49,446 nt of DNA, taken from positions 1-49,446 of the forward strand of contig NJFT01000274.1 of the NCBI GenBank assembly GCA_002221725.1, written 5' to 3'. Position numbers and translations under genes: made by a program. Under the pieces are notes generated by a model. It saw only the letters and a list, made by a program, of their open reading frames with translations. It was not told the DNA's origin and made no database searches. This DNA is from Scedosporium boydii (Eukaryota; Ascomycota; Sordariomycetes; Microascales; Microascaceae). Below, in pieces: positions 29,838 to 40,279 of this stretch (positions are counted from its first letter, which is position 1; every line of letters begins with the position of its first letter).

Positions 29838-32447
29838 GGTGGGAGAGGAGGAAGGGGAAGTTCAGCTGTTATGTCTTGACGCCGTCCGGCATGGGGTGGG
29901 AAAGCGAGTGGCTGCTGGAAGTTAGTTCCCGCGATGGAAAGGTTGCGCGGGAGGATGAGAAAACGGAAGGAAAATAAAAAGTGGCGAGACGCGCGTGACG
30001 GAGAATTGAGCGGGAAAGAGGTCGGTTTCTCGAGGGCAAAACGGAGGAGGATCAATAAATGGAGAGGCCCCTCGTCGTAAACGTCGAGATGGGAATAGTA
30101 TGCTTCAATGTCGGTGGGTTTGCTGGAGCGACTCGGTCGCGACGTCGAGGTTGAGGTTGGCGAACGGATGGAAGAAGACGGAAGTGATGGAGAGAATTGG
30201 CAGAATTGGGGGGAGAAAACGGTGGCAGGAGCGGCAACGCAACGCCGCGGGGGGGGAATCTTCTGACCTCGGGTTGGCTTTTTTGGGGCGTAAATTGGGC
30301 CGGCAGGGAACAGCAAAGACCAGTGCCGATTGATCGCTTATTTTCTCTCCCAGAGTCGCAACGTTCAATGTTCTCAGGATCCCGCTCGTGGGCTTCGAAT
30401 CTGACAAGAATAATTAACTGAAGGAGTGATTCCCAAACCTGGAAGAGAAAAAAAATGGTGAGGCTGGAGTTTGAGCGAAGGAGCAAAAGACGGAGGCAGG
30501 TGGGGTTTCAGCTAAATCACGTGATGGCGATAAAATTTTTGACGGCCAGTTCCAGGTTCGCTCCTGCCGTGCCAGAGGCGAATTGCGAGGTACGAAATAC
30601 AAAATTACGTCGTTTCAAGGTTTCTTTTCGCCAGTTTTACGGTGCAGGAGCGATCGAGCCTTTGAGGGTCAGTCTGCATCAAGGGTCTTGAAGTCTACAA
30701 GACTTTAGGTACAAGCCTATGTACATCTTGTGTGTGAGAACAACAGGGAAACTTTTCCATTTTCTCGAAGTGAATTATTCCCAGCCACACGCCAGACTCG
30801 GTTTTGTCTGTCACTCCTGCACCAGCTGAGACATCGGATCAGAATCGGTGCCAAGTCCCAGCCAACCACGAGGATGGCCTGCTCATCATCGCCGTAATTT
30901 ATAAATAAACATCGCCCTGCAATTCGCGAGCATGGGTACGAGCGTAAACTTTACGAGCGTGCCAGCGATGCGTCTCTTCGTTTTCCGAGGCCGAAGCACT
31001 GAGGCACGAAACATTCTAGAGGTCCAGCGCCTGCTCACAACCCCAGACTTGGTGACACACGCATGAAACCAACAAGTCCCCACTGCGCTCAACCATCATC
31101 ATCTTTGACTGGGGTGTTTCAGTCCCGAGGTACTGCTGGCAACTTCTGGCAATAGTAAAAGTCAAACCACCTTCCGTTCAAGGCCCACCCGGAAAGACGC
31201 GGTCTTGGAGGAATACCGCGCCAGTCAAACTGTGCTGGACACCGCTTGCATGCCCTATCTGGAAGAAGGAGCCTTGAAGGCGAGATAGGCGTCTTTCCGA
31301 TATGTCCAGACTCAGGTGTGAAAGCAAGACGCGTGGGAGGCTTCAGGTCGCATCAACCATCTCATATCTTTGCTCAGACGTGGAAGTGGGTCTCCTCTTG
31401 CCTTAAGGACTTTGCCCATCCTTTGATCCGCCGTAATAGGATCTTCACGTCCTGCTTCGATGACTTGCAGCCAAACCCGGTCAAATCCGCCTCCCCAATC
31501 AGATTGACTGATGAATCTGTCTGTCTGCTGTACCGCTCCGTCGGTACTCTTTGCATTCCGCTGCTTCCGCTGTCGCTGTGATCTCTGGTGTGTACTTCGT
31601 ACTGTTGTATGGCGGGCGGCTCCGCGATCACTTCCGTCCAGGCATCGGCGCCCAACGTCGCCCAACAGCGTTTGGCAGGTGTAGAGTTTATCCGTGGATG
31701 TTATAATTGAACATAAATCGCACATCACCTGCGCTCAGTTCGATGGAGACGTACCAATCTTCGTTTTCTACCACGACTCTCTATTGTGTGGTTGTGGGGT
31801 GCGACTCGCACACGTCCGTTAACCACGGGGACGAGGATCGTCAACATCTTAATATATCCAGAAACATAATCACGCATTTTCGTAAAGAACCCATCCATCG
31901 CAGAGTCTCTCTTCCTACAACGTCTAGTTGTGGTGACAAGCGCGAATATTTACTTCAAAATATCACATCCATTTCATCTGTCTGAAGAGGCTTTGAATGC
32001 TCTTGGATACACTCTGCTCTTGATCATATCAAGGTTGCAGGGGTAATAGCATCACGGGTATCCGTACTTGCTGCACATGGAGTGGGGATTCGAATAAGGA
32101 CAATGTCAAGATGTCTGACCCGTTGGTAGACTTGGCTCGCGGCACTACCCCCCGAACAAGTCCCGCAGAGCGTGTGAGCGTTTTGTGCCTCTTGGCACAC
32201 CTATGCTATTACCCTTGATTCCAAAAACGGATCGTGAAAATATTCCTACACATTGCCTTCATATCTCATTTCAGAGACTATTGCGAAAGCTTACACCCAA
32301 AGCCACTCATCCGTCGGGGCATGTACCTAGATCCATGGCCGGCCTTCGTTGAACATCCGGAACCATCGCCCCCGTCCGGTCCAAGAAGGGATAATCATCT
32401 AACTCAGTTCCCAACATCCATCCAATAAAAGATGAATATACCCAAAA
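29838..32447. other. 2.6-kb gap, no gene seen
   Basis: The left end is the promoter of the Myb/SANT gene; the right end is the 3' flank of the histidine kinase gene. An 8-bp palindrome TCACGTGA lies at 30517-30524 and GTACTTCGTAC at 31592-31602. Open frames on both strands are short and have no domain. A small lineage-specific gene cannot be excluded. Confidence 0.5.
30517..30524. promoter_or_regulatory. TCACGTGA palindrome (bHLH-type site)
   Basis: A perfect 8-bp palindrome matching the Cbf1-type E-box, about 680 bp upstream of the Myb/SANT start. A second exact copy lies at 35214-35221. Function is inferred from the motif only. Confidence 0.35.
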
Positions 32448-34655
32448 TCACCTCTCCTCCCCAAACCTCCGTGGATAAAGGGCCTGGGCCGAAACCGAAT
32501 GCGCAACCGCCGCCAATGGCCTCGGCGACAGCGGATTCAACGAGTCCAACACATCCTGCCTCACATTCCTCCCCAAATTCACCAACGGCGTCACCGCCCT
32601 CGGCTTCTCCAACCACTTCAGAAGCTTCTTCGCCAACAGCTGCTTATGAACAGGTTTGGCAATATAATCGTCCATGCCCTTCTCGAGACACTGCTCCATG
32701 TCGCCCTTGAGCGCGTACGCCGTCATGGCCACGATGGGCGGATGCGTGCTCTTGTCTCGTATGCGCGCGGTCGCTTCGTACCCGTCCATGACGGGCATGC
32801 TGATATCCATGAGCACGAGGTCGTAGGTGTTGGGGGCGGAATCGGCGAGGACGGAGACGGCTTGGGCGCCGTTGGCGACGACGGTGGTGTTTGCGAAGCC
32901 GAAGGATTGGAGGAGGCCGAGCATGACTTTTTGGTTGATGATGTTGTCTTCGGCGGCGAGGATGCGTTTTCGTGGGGCGATTTCTCGGAGGCGTCTTAGC
33001 TGCGCTTCGAAGTCTTCGGTGTCTACGGATAATCGCCGAGACATGTCTGAGCCTGCTTCCGTCGGGGGACTTACACCCTGGAGTTGTTGCTGAGGGGGAG
33101 CTCTGCTGTCGATCTTGCGTAGTTTAACCGTGAACCAGAAGACGCTGCCTGGGCCGTCTGGGTTCGGCCGGTACCCGATCTGGCCGTCCATTAGGTCCAC
33201 GAGAGATTTCGCAATCGATAGACCCAGCCCCGTTCCTTGATAACGTTTGGTTATCGTGGTATCGACTTGCGTAAACGGCTTGAACAGATTCTGCGCATCA
33301 GTATCGCTGACTCCCGGGCCAGTATCGGTGACTTCGGTTAGGAAAGTGTACGTCTCAGCATCCGCAGCCTGCAATGTCGTTCGCACAATGACGTAGCCCT
33401 TTTCGGTGAACTTGCCCGCATTTCCGACAATGTTCTGAAAGATTTGGCGCAGTCGCAGAGGATCGGCCCACACGGACTTGGGTAGATGGGGCGAGATGAC
33501 GGACTCCATGGATACGCCGGGCTGGAGAGTTGTCTGGACGCTGCGCACGACGGAATTGATGATTCTGGCCACATCGACTACCTCCGCCGCGATAGAAAAG
33601 CTTCCCGCGGCAAGCTTGGAATAGTCGAGGATATCGTTTATGATTTGCAGCATTACCTGCCCCGATTCTTCAATGATGTTGGCCGTCTCCCGCTGCTTGT
33701 CTGTCAACGGGCTATCCTGAAGCAAAGCCGACGCCGAAAGTATGCCGTGCATGGGGGTCCTAATCTCATGGCTCATGTTCGCCAAAAAGTCGTTCTTCAA
33801 CTTCGTGCTCTCCTCGTACGCGGCAATCAGCCGCACCTCAGCCTCCTTCCACTCGGTCAAGTCACGCGTAACTTTCCCGAAGCCCACGTGGACGCCGTTC
33901 TTGTACACGGCGGTGATGACCACGTTCGCCCAGAACCGAGACCCATCCTTGCGAACCCTCCACCCTTCGTCCTCTACCCTCCCTTCGCGTAGGCAAATCT
34001 CGAGTTCCTTCTCCGGCTTGCCGGCGCGAAGATCCTCGTCTCCGTAGAAGATGGAAAAGTGCTTTCCAACGATGTCGTCCTTTTTGTAGCCCTTGAGTAA
34101 CTCCGCGCCCGCATTCCACGAGGCAACGTTTCCCCGTGTATCGAGAATGAAGATGGCGTAATCCTTCACCGTCTGCACGAGGATCCTAAAGGCCTTGTCG
34201 ACGGAAAACGAGCCGTGCGCCATTTCGCCTTCCACCAAGACAGGCTGCTGCGCCAGTACCTGTTCCCACTGCAGAACATAGCACAGTAAGATATCGTCCC
34301 TAAACACTGGAGCGATACGCGCCGACCACGAAACGGCACCCGAGAAGTAGGCGTCCTGGCAAACAGTAGGCGTACGAGTCCTGACGGCCCTCTCGATGGC
34401 GTAGGCGAGGGGAATCCTATCGAAACGCTCAGTCGGTGAGAACTCATAAAGCGCAACGTACAAATCCCTCCCAACGAATTCCTCCTCAGAACGACCCCAC
34501 TCATGGACCAGGCCCCTGGAGACCTTTTGGATGCGGTTCACGGGCGAGACGACCAGCGTAGGCACGGGGAAGAGGTCGATAACTTCGTTCATGTTTGGCA
34601 TCCCGAGACTCGCGGGCCCGTTCACCAGGGCCGGGTCCGGTGTGGGGGTCTTCAT
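32448..34655 (-). CDS. PAS-domain hybrid histidine kinase
   Basis: 735 aa in one exon. N-terminal sensor: a divergent PAS-like region (about 22-135) and a clear PAS/PAC domain (about 155-270, with W-N-A-G-A-E and a K-D-G-S-R-F-W-A-N strand). The histidine kinase core has the H-box with phospho-accepting His296 in S-H-E-I-R-T-P, the N-box with Asn412, the G1 box D-T-G-P-G near 444-448 and the G2 box G-T-G-L-G-L near 474-479. A receiver domain follows, with the acidic pair Glu569/Asp570, phospho-accepting Asp617 in L-M-D-I-S-M-P, Thr645 and Lys667. There is no membrane segment, so it is a cytosolic sensor that would phosphorylate an Ypd1-type phosphotransfer protein. Size and layout resemble the Fos-1/TcsA group of fungal kinases, which affect wall stress and development; the group assignment is tentative. 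Ligand unknown. Confidence 0.95.
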   Translation of the reverse strand: MKTPTPDPALVNGPASLGMPNMNEVIDLFPVPTLVVSPVNRIQKVSRGLVHEWGRSEEEFVGRDLYVALYEFSPTERFDRIPLAYAIERAVRTRTPTVCQDAYFSGAVSWSARIAPVFRDDILLCYVLQWEQVLAQQPVLVEGEMAHGSFSVDKAFRILVQTVKDYAIFILDTRGNVASWNAGAELLKGYKKDDIVGKHFSIFYGDEDLRAGKPEKELEICLREGRVEDEGWRVRKDGSRFWANVVITAVYKNGVHVGFGKVTRDLTEWKEAEVRLIAAYEESTKLKNDFLANMSHEIRTPMHGILSASALLQDSPLTDKQRETANIIEESGQVMLQIINDILDYSKLAAGSFSIAAEVVDVARIINSVVRSVQTTLQPGVSMESVISPHLPKSVWADPLRLRQIFQNIVGNAGKFTEKGYVIVRTTLQAADAETYTFLTEVTDTGPGVSDTDAQNLFKPFTQVDTTITKRYQGTGLGLSIAKSLVDLMDGQIGYRPNPDGPGSVFWFTVKLRKIDSRAPPQQQLQGVSPPTEAGSDMSRRLSVDTEDFEAQLRRLREIAPRKRILAAEDNIINQKVMLGLLQSFGFANTTVVANGAQAVSVLADSAPNTYDLVLMDISMPVMDGYEATARIRDKSTHPPIVAMTAYALKGDMEQCLEKGMDDYIAKPVHKQLLAKKLLKWLEKPRAVTPLVNLGRNVRQDVLDSLNPLSPRPLAAVAHSVSAQALYPRRFGEER

Positions 34656-34870
34656 CTGGGGCGGTGACGGTCAGGCGAGACAATGGGCGACTACTAGGCG
34701 GGGAAGAAACAAAGGATTTTAGCTGCAGGGCGGGACTGTGCGGGAGATCGGAACCCCTCGTGGGGCTAGTTTAGCGCTGTTGAGCAAGCATGCATTCCCT
34801 TGCCGGCATTGATAACTGAGATGGACGGGTAGACATGGAACGGAGGGAATTGGTGTTTTCTCGATGCCCA

Positions 34871-34902
34871 ATGCGCGATGCACGATGCACGATGCGCGAT
34901 GC
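34871..34902. repeat. 7-bp tandem repeat ATGCRCG, about 4.6 copies
   Basis: The units ATGCGCG, ATGCACG, ATGCACG, ATGCGCG and a partial ATGC run head to tail about 215 bp upstream of the histidine kinase start. Confidence 0.9.
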
Positions 34903-35213
34903 TGACTTGAACGGGACTCGGAAGCTCCATTCTCATTCAAGTCGTCGATGGCGGTGGCTTGCGGCGTTGAGCCAAGATTTGCCGCCTCAATGACGTCAGA
35001 TCGCCCACACCGACCTCAGCGGCTGGAACCTAAACTAATCTCAGCGGTGGGCTGAAAGATTACGCACTGGGTCGACGCTAAGCTTAGGGGGATTAGGGTA
35101 GGAAGGCGCTGTGTTTTACTGGCACTTCACTGGTCCTGCGCCGTTTCTGCGCTGTCTCAGTTTGTGAGGGGCGGACGGACGGATCTTGACATCGGAAATT
35201 TCAATCTTACTAC

Positions 35214-35221
35214 TCACGTGA
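35214..35221. promoter_or_regulatory. TCACGTGA palindrome (bHLH-type site)
   Basis: Second exact copy of the 8-bp palindrome, about 560 bp upstream of the histidine kinase start. Motif-based only. Confidence 0.3.
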
Positions 35222-37378
35222 TAAAGTGACAATGTCACCCTGATGCAACTGACTAAGCGGTGTAAGCTGCGTCGGAAAGGAAAAGAGATTGACCTCTCTG
35301 ATCTGCTTCATCCACGTGGCTCACGTTTTCTTGCCTGCACCGCCATGATACTTAATTAATGGCATCATGTGTCCCTCGATATTTCATGCTCTCCGTCAAT
35401 CATCGGATGAGTTAGGCGTCCAAATCCGGAAGAAATGCGGTATGGGGCCCGTACCTTACCGCTCTCCTTCATACAGAGGCAATCCCATCCCGACTATTGT
35501 CCAAGGACCTCATCTCTCTCGGCCCTTATTGACCTCCTAGCATGCCGGAACCCATGAGACGCCCTTGATCATGGATCTAACCCACCACTACAAAGTTCGT
35601 CAGCGGAAAGGTACTGCTGATCGAATGACATCGATGTCGATGCAGAGGTCGCCAAGTGGTGTCGCCATGCTACCCCATCCCAGTTGGACCGAGAGCAACC
35701 CTTTTCAATGGCATGGCACCGCAAAGCGGTAAAGATCGTCGTCGTCTGCCATGCTTGGTTCATCCCCCGTCACCCCCAATCCGAGATGGTGCCAAGCCCT
35801 GAACCAATTGGTGGGATATATGAGAAGAGGGAGAGACAGCCGACACTCACCAATGAATCAATGATGCTGCACCCCACACGGCACCGAAGAACGTCGAAGG
35901 CTTCCGGAATCCCAAGCCTGAACGCTCTAGTCACGCTTCTGGCAAATTCGTTTCCGTCTTCCGGCTGGCCTTTTCTGCGGGGTCAAGTTGTCCTCGGCGG
36001 CCTACGCTATTGTGTTGTATTTTTTGCTCAGTTAAGAACCTTGAGATTGATTGATTAATTAATCTGTTGGCAATGCGGCCCGCCAGAAAGGCTCTTCTGA
36101 GGGTGGAAGATCTCGTCCCGCTTGGACTGCCAAATGGGTGTAGAACCCATCCCAACTTTATTTCGCAAATGGCTTCTCTTGCTTAGTACTCACACGCTTC
36201 CTTTTTCCAACTTCCTACTTCGTCCTTCGTCTGTTACACACTGGGATTGTACGATGTATTACCTTCCACCTCCTCCCAGGCTTTCTCGCACCCTCCATCG
36301 GAGAGTTTGCCCGTATTGTTGGCTTGGGCGGCTTGTCATGCCTTGCTTGTGTAGATGGCCAAGCCTGGAAATTCCAGGACCGGCAATCTATTTAGTTTTC
36401 ATGGTTCAGACCCCTCTCATATATTGTTTTCTTGGCTTGGGGGATCCCCGCAAACGTCTCGAGATCAACTGAGATGGACGGATGTGAGACGACCCCTGCT
36501 CGGAAGTCTTAGATGTTTCCCTAGTTTGAGGTTTCCACCATGTAGTTGATGGCCCGGTTTATGCTTCACAGGTCCTTTTGATTCGGAGCAACTCTTCAGA
36601 CTTTCACCAATACTGTTCTCCAAAACCAAGAAAACAACACTGAAGTAGCATCACAGCCCAAAACAATACGCCAAGCGACTGAGAGTGTTGCCCCACAACG
36701 GGCTCCGGGACTGACTTTACACGGGTGATCTTCCTATTCGAGCCCGCATGTTCAGTGGTGGTGCCCTCGCCCCACCCCTGGCGTCAGGTACCAACTTTCT
36801 ACCCACCATCGCTTTATACGTGTGTAGGTGTGTAAGTGGAGGAATGTGGACAGTCTCTATAGTAGGTACGCCGCGAGTTAACAAGCTCCGGTATTGCCCT
36901 CTAAGCTCGCCCCCATTTAATCATCGGCTCCAGGGGAAAAGGATACCCAGTTCCCACTTTGGTAGGTCCCTTTCTACAGGCCATTGGCCTACCAGATGTT
37001 GCATTGCTGAATTGTTGCCCCTCAGCTATCTTGCCGCGACTTACACGGCAAGGTGTGAGCATGTAAACCTTACCTTGTGGGTGCCTTGCAGGGATTTCTT
37101 GAGTTGTTTTCTCTATCTAGCCGCCTTGGCTCATCAAGGTCCTTCCGCTCGTTCACCAGAATCGTCCCAACCCGGAGATATGTGCGCAAACAGATGTATG
37201 AGTCGATTATGTATACTTAAACCCGCCGGCCTCCCCTCCCTCTTCCCCTCTCCTGTGGTTCCTGTCAAGAGAGCAGTGGATCAAGGGACCCGGGATTGAG
37301 GACTCACAACGTCCTCGTACTCTTCTTTCTTTCCTTTCCATCCCACGTCATCAGCCGTACGGGCACGTTCCGGCTAAG

Positions 37379-39728
37379 ATGCTCGCCAAGGCCCTCACCG
37401 CCGTGGTCACTGCCGCAGCGGCATTCAGCCAGCTCGGCCAAGCGCAGAGTAAGCTTTCTCACGCACTCAAAATACCGCTTCTACCAATTGACACTAACAT
37501 GAGCAGCCACACCCGCCGACGAAAAATGGGCAGCCGCCTATGAAAAAGCCAACACCGCCCTCGCCCGCCTCGGCCAAAACGAAAAAATCGGCATCGTCTC
37601 CGGCGTCGGCTGGGGCAAAGGCGCCTGCGTCGGCAACACCGGTTCCGCCGGCAGCATCAACTACCCCTCCCTCTGCCTTCAGGACGGGCCCCTCGGCCTC
37701 CGCCATGCTAGGAGCGTCACGGCCTTCGCGCCCGCCATCCAGGCCGCGTCGACATGGGATGTCGAGCTCATCCGTCAGCGCGGGCAGTACATGGGCGAAG
37801 AGGCAAAGGGCATCGGCGTACATGTGCTCTTGGGGCCCGTGGCTGGTGCACTGGGAAAGATCCCCACGGCGGGGAGGAACTGGGAGGCGTTCGGTCCGGA
37901 TCCGTATCTTACGGGTATTGCTATGATCGAGACCATCGAGGGGATCCAGAGCGCGGGCGTTCAGGCTTGCGCCAAGCACTATATTCTCAACGAGCAGGAG
38001 AGGAACCGTGAGACTATGAGTTCGAGCGTCGATGACAGGACGATGCACGAGCTATACCTGTGGCCCTTCGCCGATAGCGTTAAAGCCAATGTCGCCTCCG
38101 TCATGTGCTCGTACAACAAGATCAACGGAACGTGGGCCTGCGAGTCCCAATCCGCCATGCAGAAGCTCCTCAAGGACGAGCTCGGGTTTCCGGGATACGT
38201 CGTCTCGGACTGGAACGCTCAGCACACGACCGCCGGCTCGGCCAACGGCGGCATGGACATGACGATGCCTGGAAGCGACTTTGACGGTAGGAACATCCTC
38301 TGGGGTCCGCAGCTACAGAGCGCCGTGCAGCAGAACGCCGTGTCGGCCGCTCGCCTCGACGACATGGTTCGCCGCGTTCTGGCGTCTTGGTACTACCTCG
38401 GCCAGGACTCAGGATATCCCCAGGTGAACATGAACGCCAACGTCCAGGGTAACCACAAAGAAAATGCGCGAGCCGTCGCGCGAGACGGAATCGTCCTACT
38501 CAAGAACGACGGGAACCTACTCCCTCTCAAGAAGCCCGCCAAAATTGCCGTCATCGGCTCTTCCACCGTCGTCAATTCCGATGGCCTCAACGCCTGTCCC
38601 GATCGCGGGTGCAACAAGGGCGCGCTCGCTATGGGTTGGGGTTCGGGAACAGTTGATTTGACGTATCTTGTGGCTCCCCACGAGGCTATCAAGGCCCGTG
38701 CCGACAAGGACGGCATCCAAGTCTCGCACAGCCCCTCTGACGATGGCGGTGCCGGTGCCCAGGCTGCGCAGGGCGCTGATATCGCGTTCGTTTTCGTCAC
38801 GGCTGATTCGGGTGAGGGATACATCGAAGTCGAGGGCCACGGCGGAGACAGGAACCATCTCGACCCGTGGCACGATGGAAACCGCCTCGTCCAGCAGGTC
38901 GCGGCGGCTAATCCCAACACAATTGTTGTCGTTCACTCCGTTGGCCCCATCCTTCTAGAGTCCATTCTTCAGAATGCCGGCGTCAAGGGTATTGTTTGGG
39001 CTGGTCTCCCCGGACAGGAGAACGGAAACGCTCTCGTCGACGTCCTCTTCGGCGACACGAACCCTAATGGAAAGCTTCCTTATACTATTGGCAAGCGCGC
39101 CGAGGACTGGGGTGCGGCTGTTGTCAATGGCGATGACAACTTTAGGGAGGGTCTTTATATCGATTACCGTCACTTTGACAAACAATCCATTGAGCCTCGA
39201 TACGAGTTTGGTTTCGGCCTGTGTAGGTTTATCTCTTTTCCTTCTATTTTCCCCCGTTCTCCAATCGAGATTTTCTTCCCGAAACAAAAAAGAACAAAAT
39301 AATACTAACGACGCACAGCCTACACCACCTTCGAATACTCCGACATCTCCGTCTCCTCCACCGCAACCCCCGGCCCCGCCACAGGAACCCTCAAGCCCGG
39401 CGGCCCCGAAGACCTCTACGAAACCGTCGCCACCATAACCGCCAAAATCACCAACGCCGGCGAAGTCGACGGTGCCGAAGTCGCCCAGCTCTACGTCACC
39501 TACCCCTCCTCGGCGCCCGAGACCCCGCCCAAGCAGCTCCGCGGGTTCCAGAAGCTGAAGCTCAAGGCGGGCGAGGCGGGCGAGGCGACGTTTAACGTGA
39601 GGAGGAAGGATATTAGCTTTTGGGATGTCGGGCAGCAGAAGTGGGTTGTGCCGGAGGGGGAGTTTAAGGTTGCTGTTGGGGCTTCGAGTAGGGATCTTAG
39701 GCTTGATGGGGCCTTTACTGTTGCGTGA
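37379..39728 (+). CDS. cel3A: secreted GH3 beta-glucosidase, Cel3A-type
   Basis: Three exons, 37379-37448, 37507-39222 and 39319-39728, give 731 aa; both introns (58 and 96 nt) have CTAAC branch points. A signal peptide (hydrophobic 5-17, ending near Gln-Ala-Gln) directs secretion. The sequence closely follows Trichoderma Cel3A/BGL1, which cleaves cellobiose and short cello-oligosaccharides to glucose at the end of cellulose breakdown. Domain 1 is a TIM barrel with the nucleophile Asp258 in S-D-W-N-A-Q. Domain 2 carries the acid/base Glu466 in E-V-E-G-H-G-G-D-R-N. The C-terminal fibronectin type III-like domain runs from about 600 to 731 and ends in V-G-A-S-S-R-D, as in Cel3A. Exon 1 codes almost only the signal peptide. 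Expression is probably induced on cellulose, but no convincing activator site could be assigned by eye. Confidence 0.97.
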
Positions 39729-40279
39729 GGGGAAAGAAATAGCAGATGGACTGGGGTAAGGGATGGGGGGGATTGGGGGGGAGGTAGGGGGGGCGGGGGT
39801 TATGTGGGTGTATATAGCTGGGGTGGGTAGCATTTTGGCGGGACATATCTTCATGACGTACATTTTTACTTCTCATTTATTTTATCTCTTTAAAATATAT
39901 CTTCCGAGTCAACCGACCCAAAAATGGGAAGATCGCCTTCAGGTCTACGTCGTAGCATCTGCATACTTCTCTTTACACTGGATTACTCCTTCAGCCTCAA
40001 CCAATGCCAAGAACCAATAGTCTCACTCTCCACCAGCGACGCAGTTTCGTTTTCCAAATAAGCTTTAAGTTCGCTGCACCACCGCGAGCTGAACATCCCG
40101 AACATCTCAAGCTCCCAAAGAAGCCTAGCTCCCTCCGATCTCAACGTCACTCCACGCACTTCATCCTGATATCTCAGTTCTCTTAACCCCTCCCCCTCTT
40201 CTTCCCCTGAATTCGCAATCCTCCGAATAACATTTTCCCCAAAAAAACCTCAGCCAATCTCAAGAAAATTCTCTTAAAA
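39729..40279. other. gap with G-quadruplex motif
   Basis: Short same-strand gap. The first 75 bases after the GH3 stop are very G-rich (motif listed separately); the right part is the pyrimidine-rich leader of the HET gene. No gene seen. Confidence 0.6.
39765..39799 (+). other. G-quadruplex-forming motif in GH3 3' UTR
   Basis: Four runs of guanine (7, 7, 7 and 5 bases at 39765-39771, 39775-39781, 39787-39793 and 39795-39799) are separated by loops of 3, 5 and 1 base. This exceeds the usual four-times-G3 rule and lies 37 bp after the stop codon, in the transcribed strand sense, so it could fold in the mRNA as well as in DNA. Confidence 0.8.

Larger units (their letters stand above)
34656..37378. 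other. 2.7-kb gap, no gene seen
   Basis: Divergent gap holding the kinase promoter (left) and the GH3 promoter (right). It contains a 7-bp tandem repeat at 34871-34902, a TCACGTGA palindrome at 35214-35221 and several GT/CT-rich stretches. The longest plus-strand frame (36748-37299) has no recognisable domain. An AT-rich stretch near 37207-37216, about 170 bp before the GH3 ATG, could serve as a TATA element. Confidence 0.5.

Noticed and set aside
36748..37299. 183-codon frame upstream of the GH3 gene
   Set aside because: No domain or protein-like pattern; lies in the promoter region.
37372..37377. GGCTAA hexamer resembling an XYR1 cellulase-activator site
   Set aside because: It lies directly against the GH3 start codon, where an activator site would not be expected; a single hexamer is uninformative.
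38955..39863. 302-codon antisense frame opposite the GH3 C-terminus
   Set aside because: It mirrors the GC-rich third codon positions of the GH3 exons and intron, and its Gly/Pro-rich sequence has no domain.
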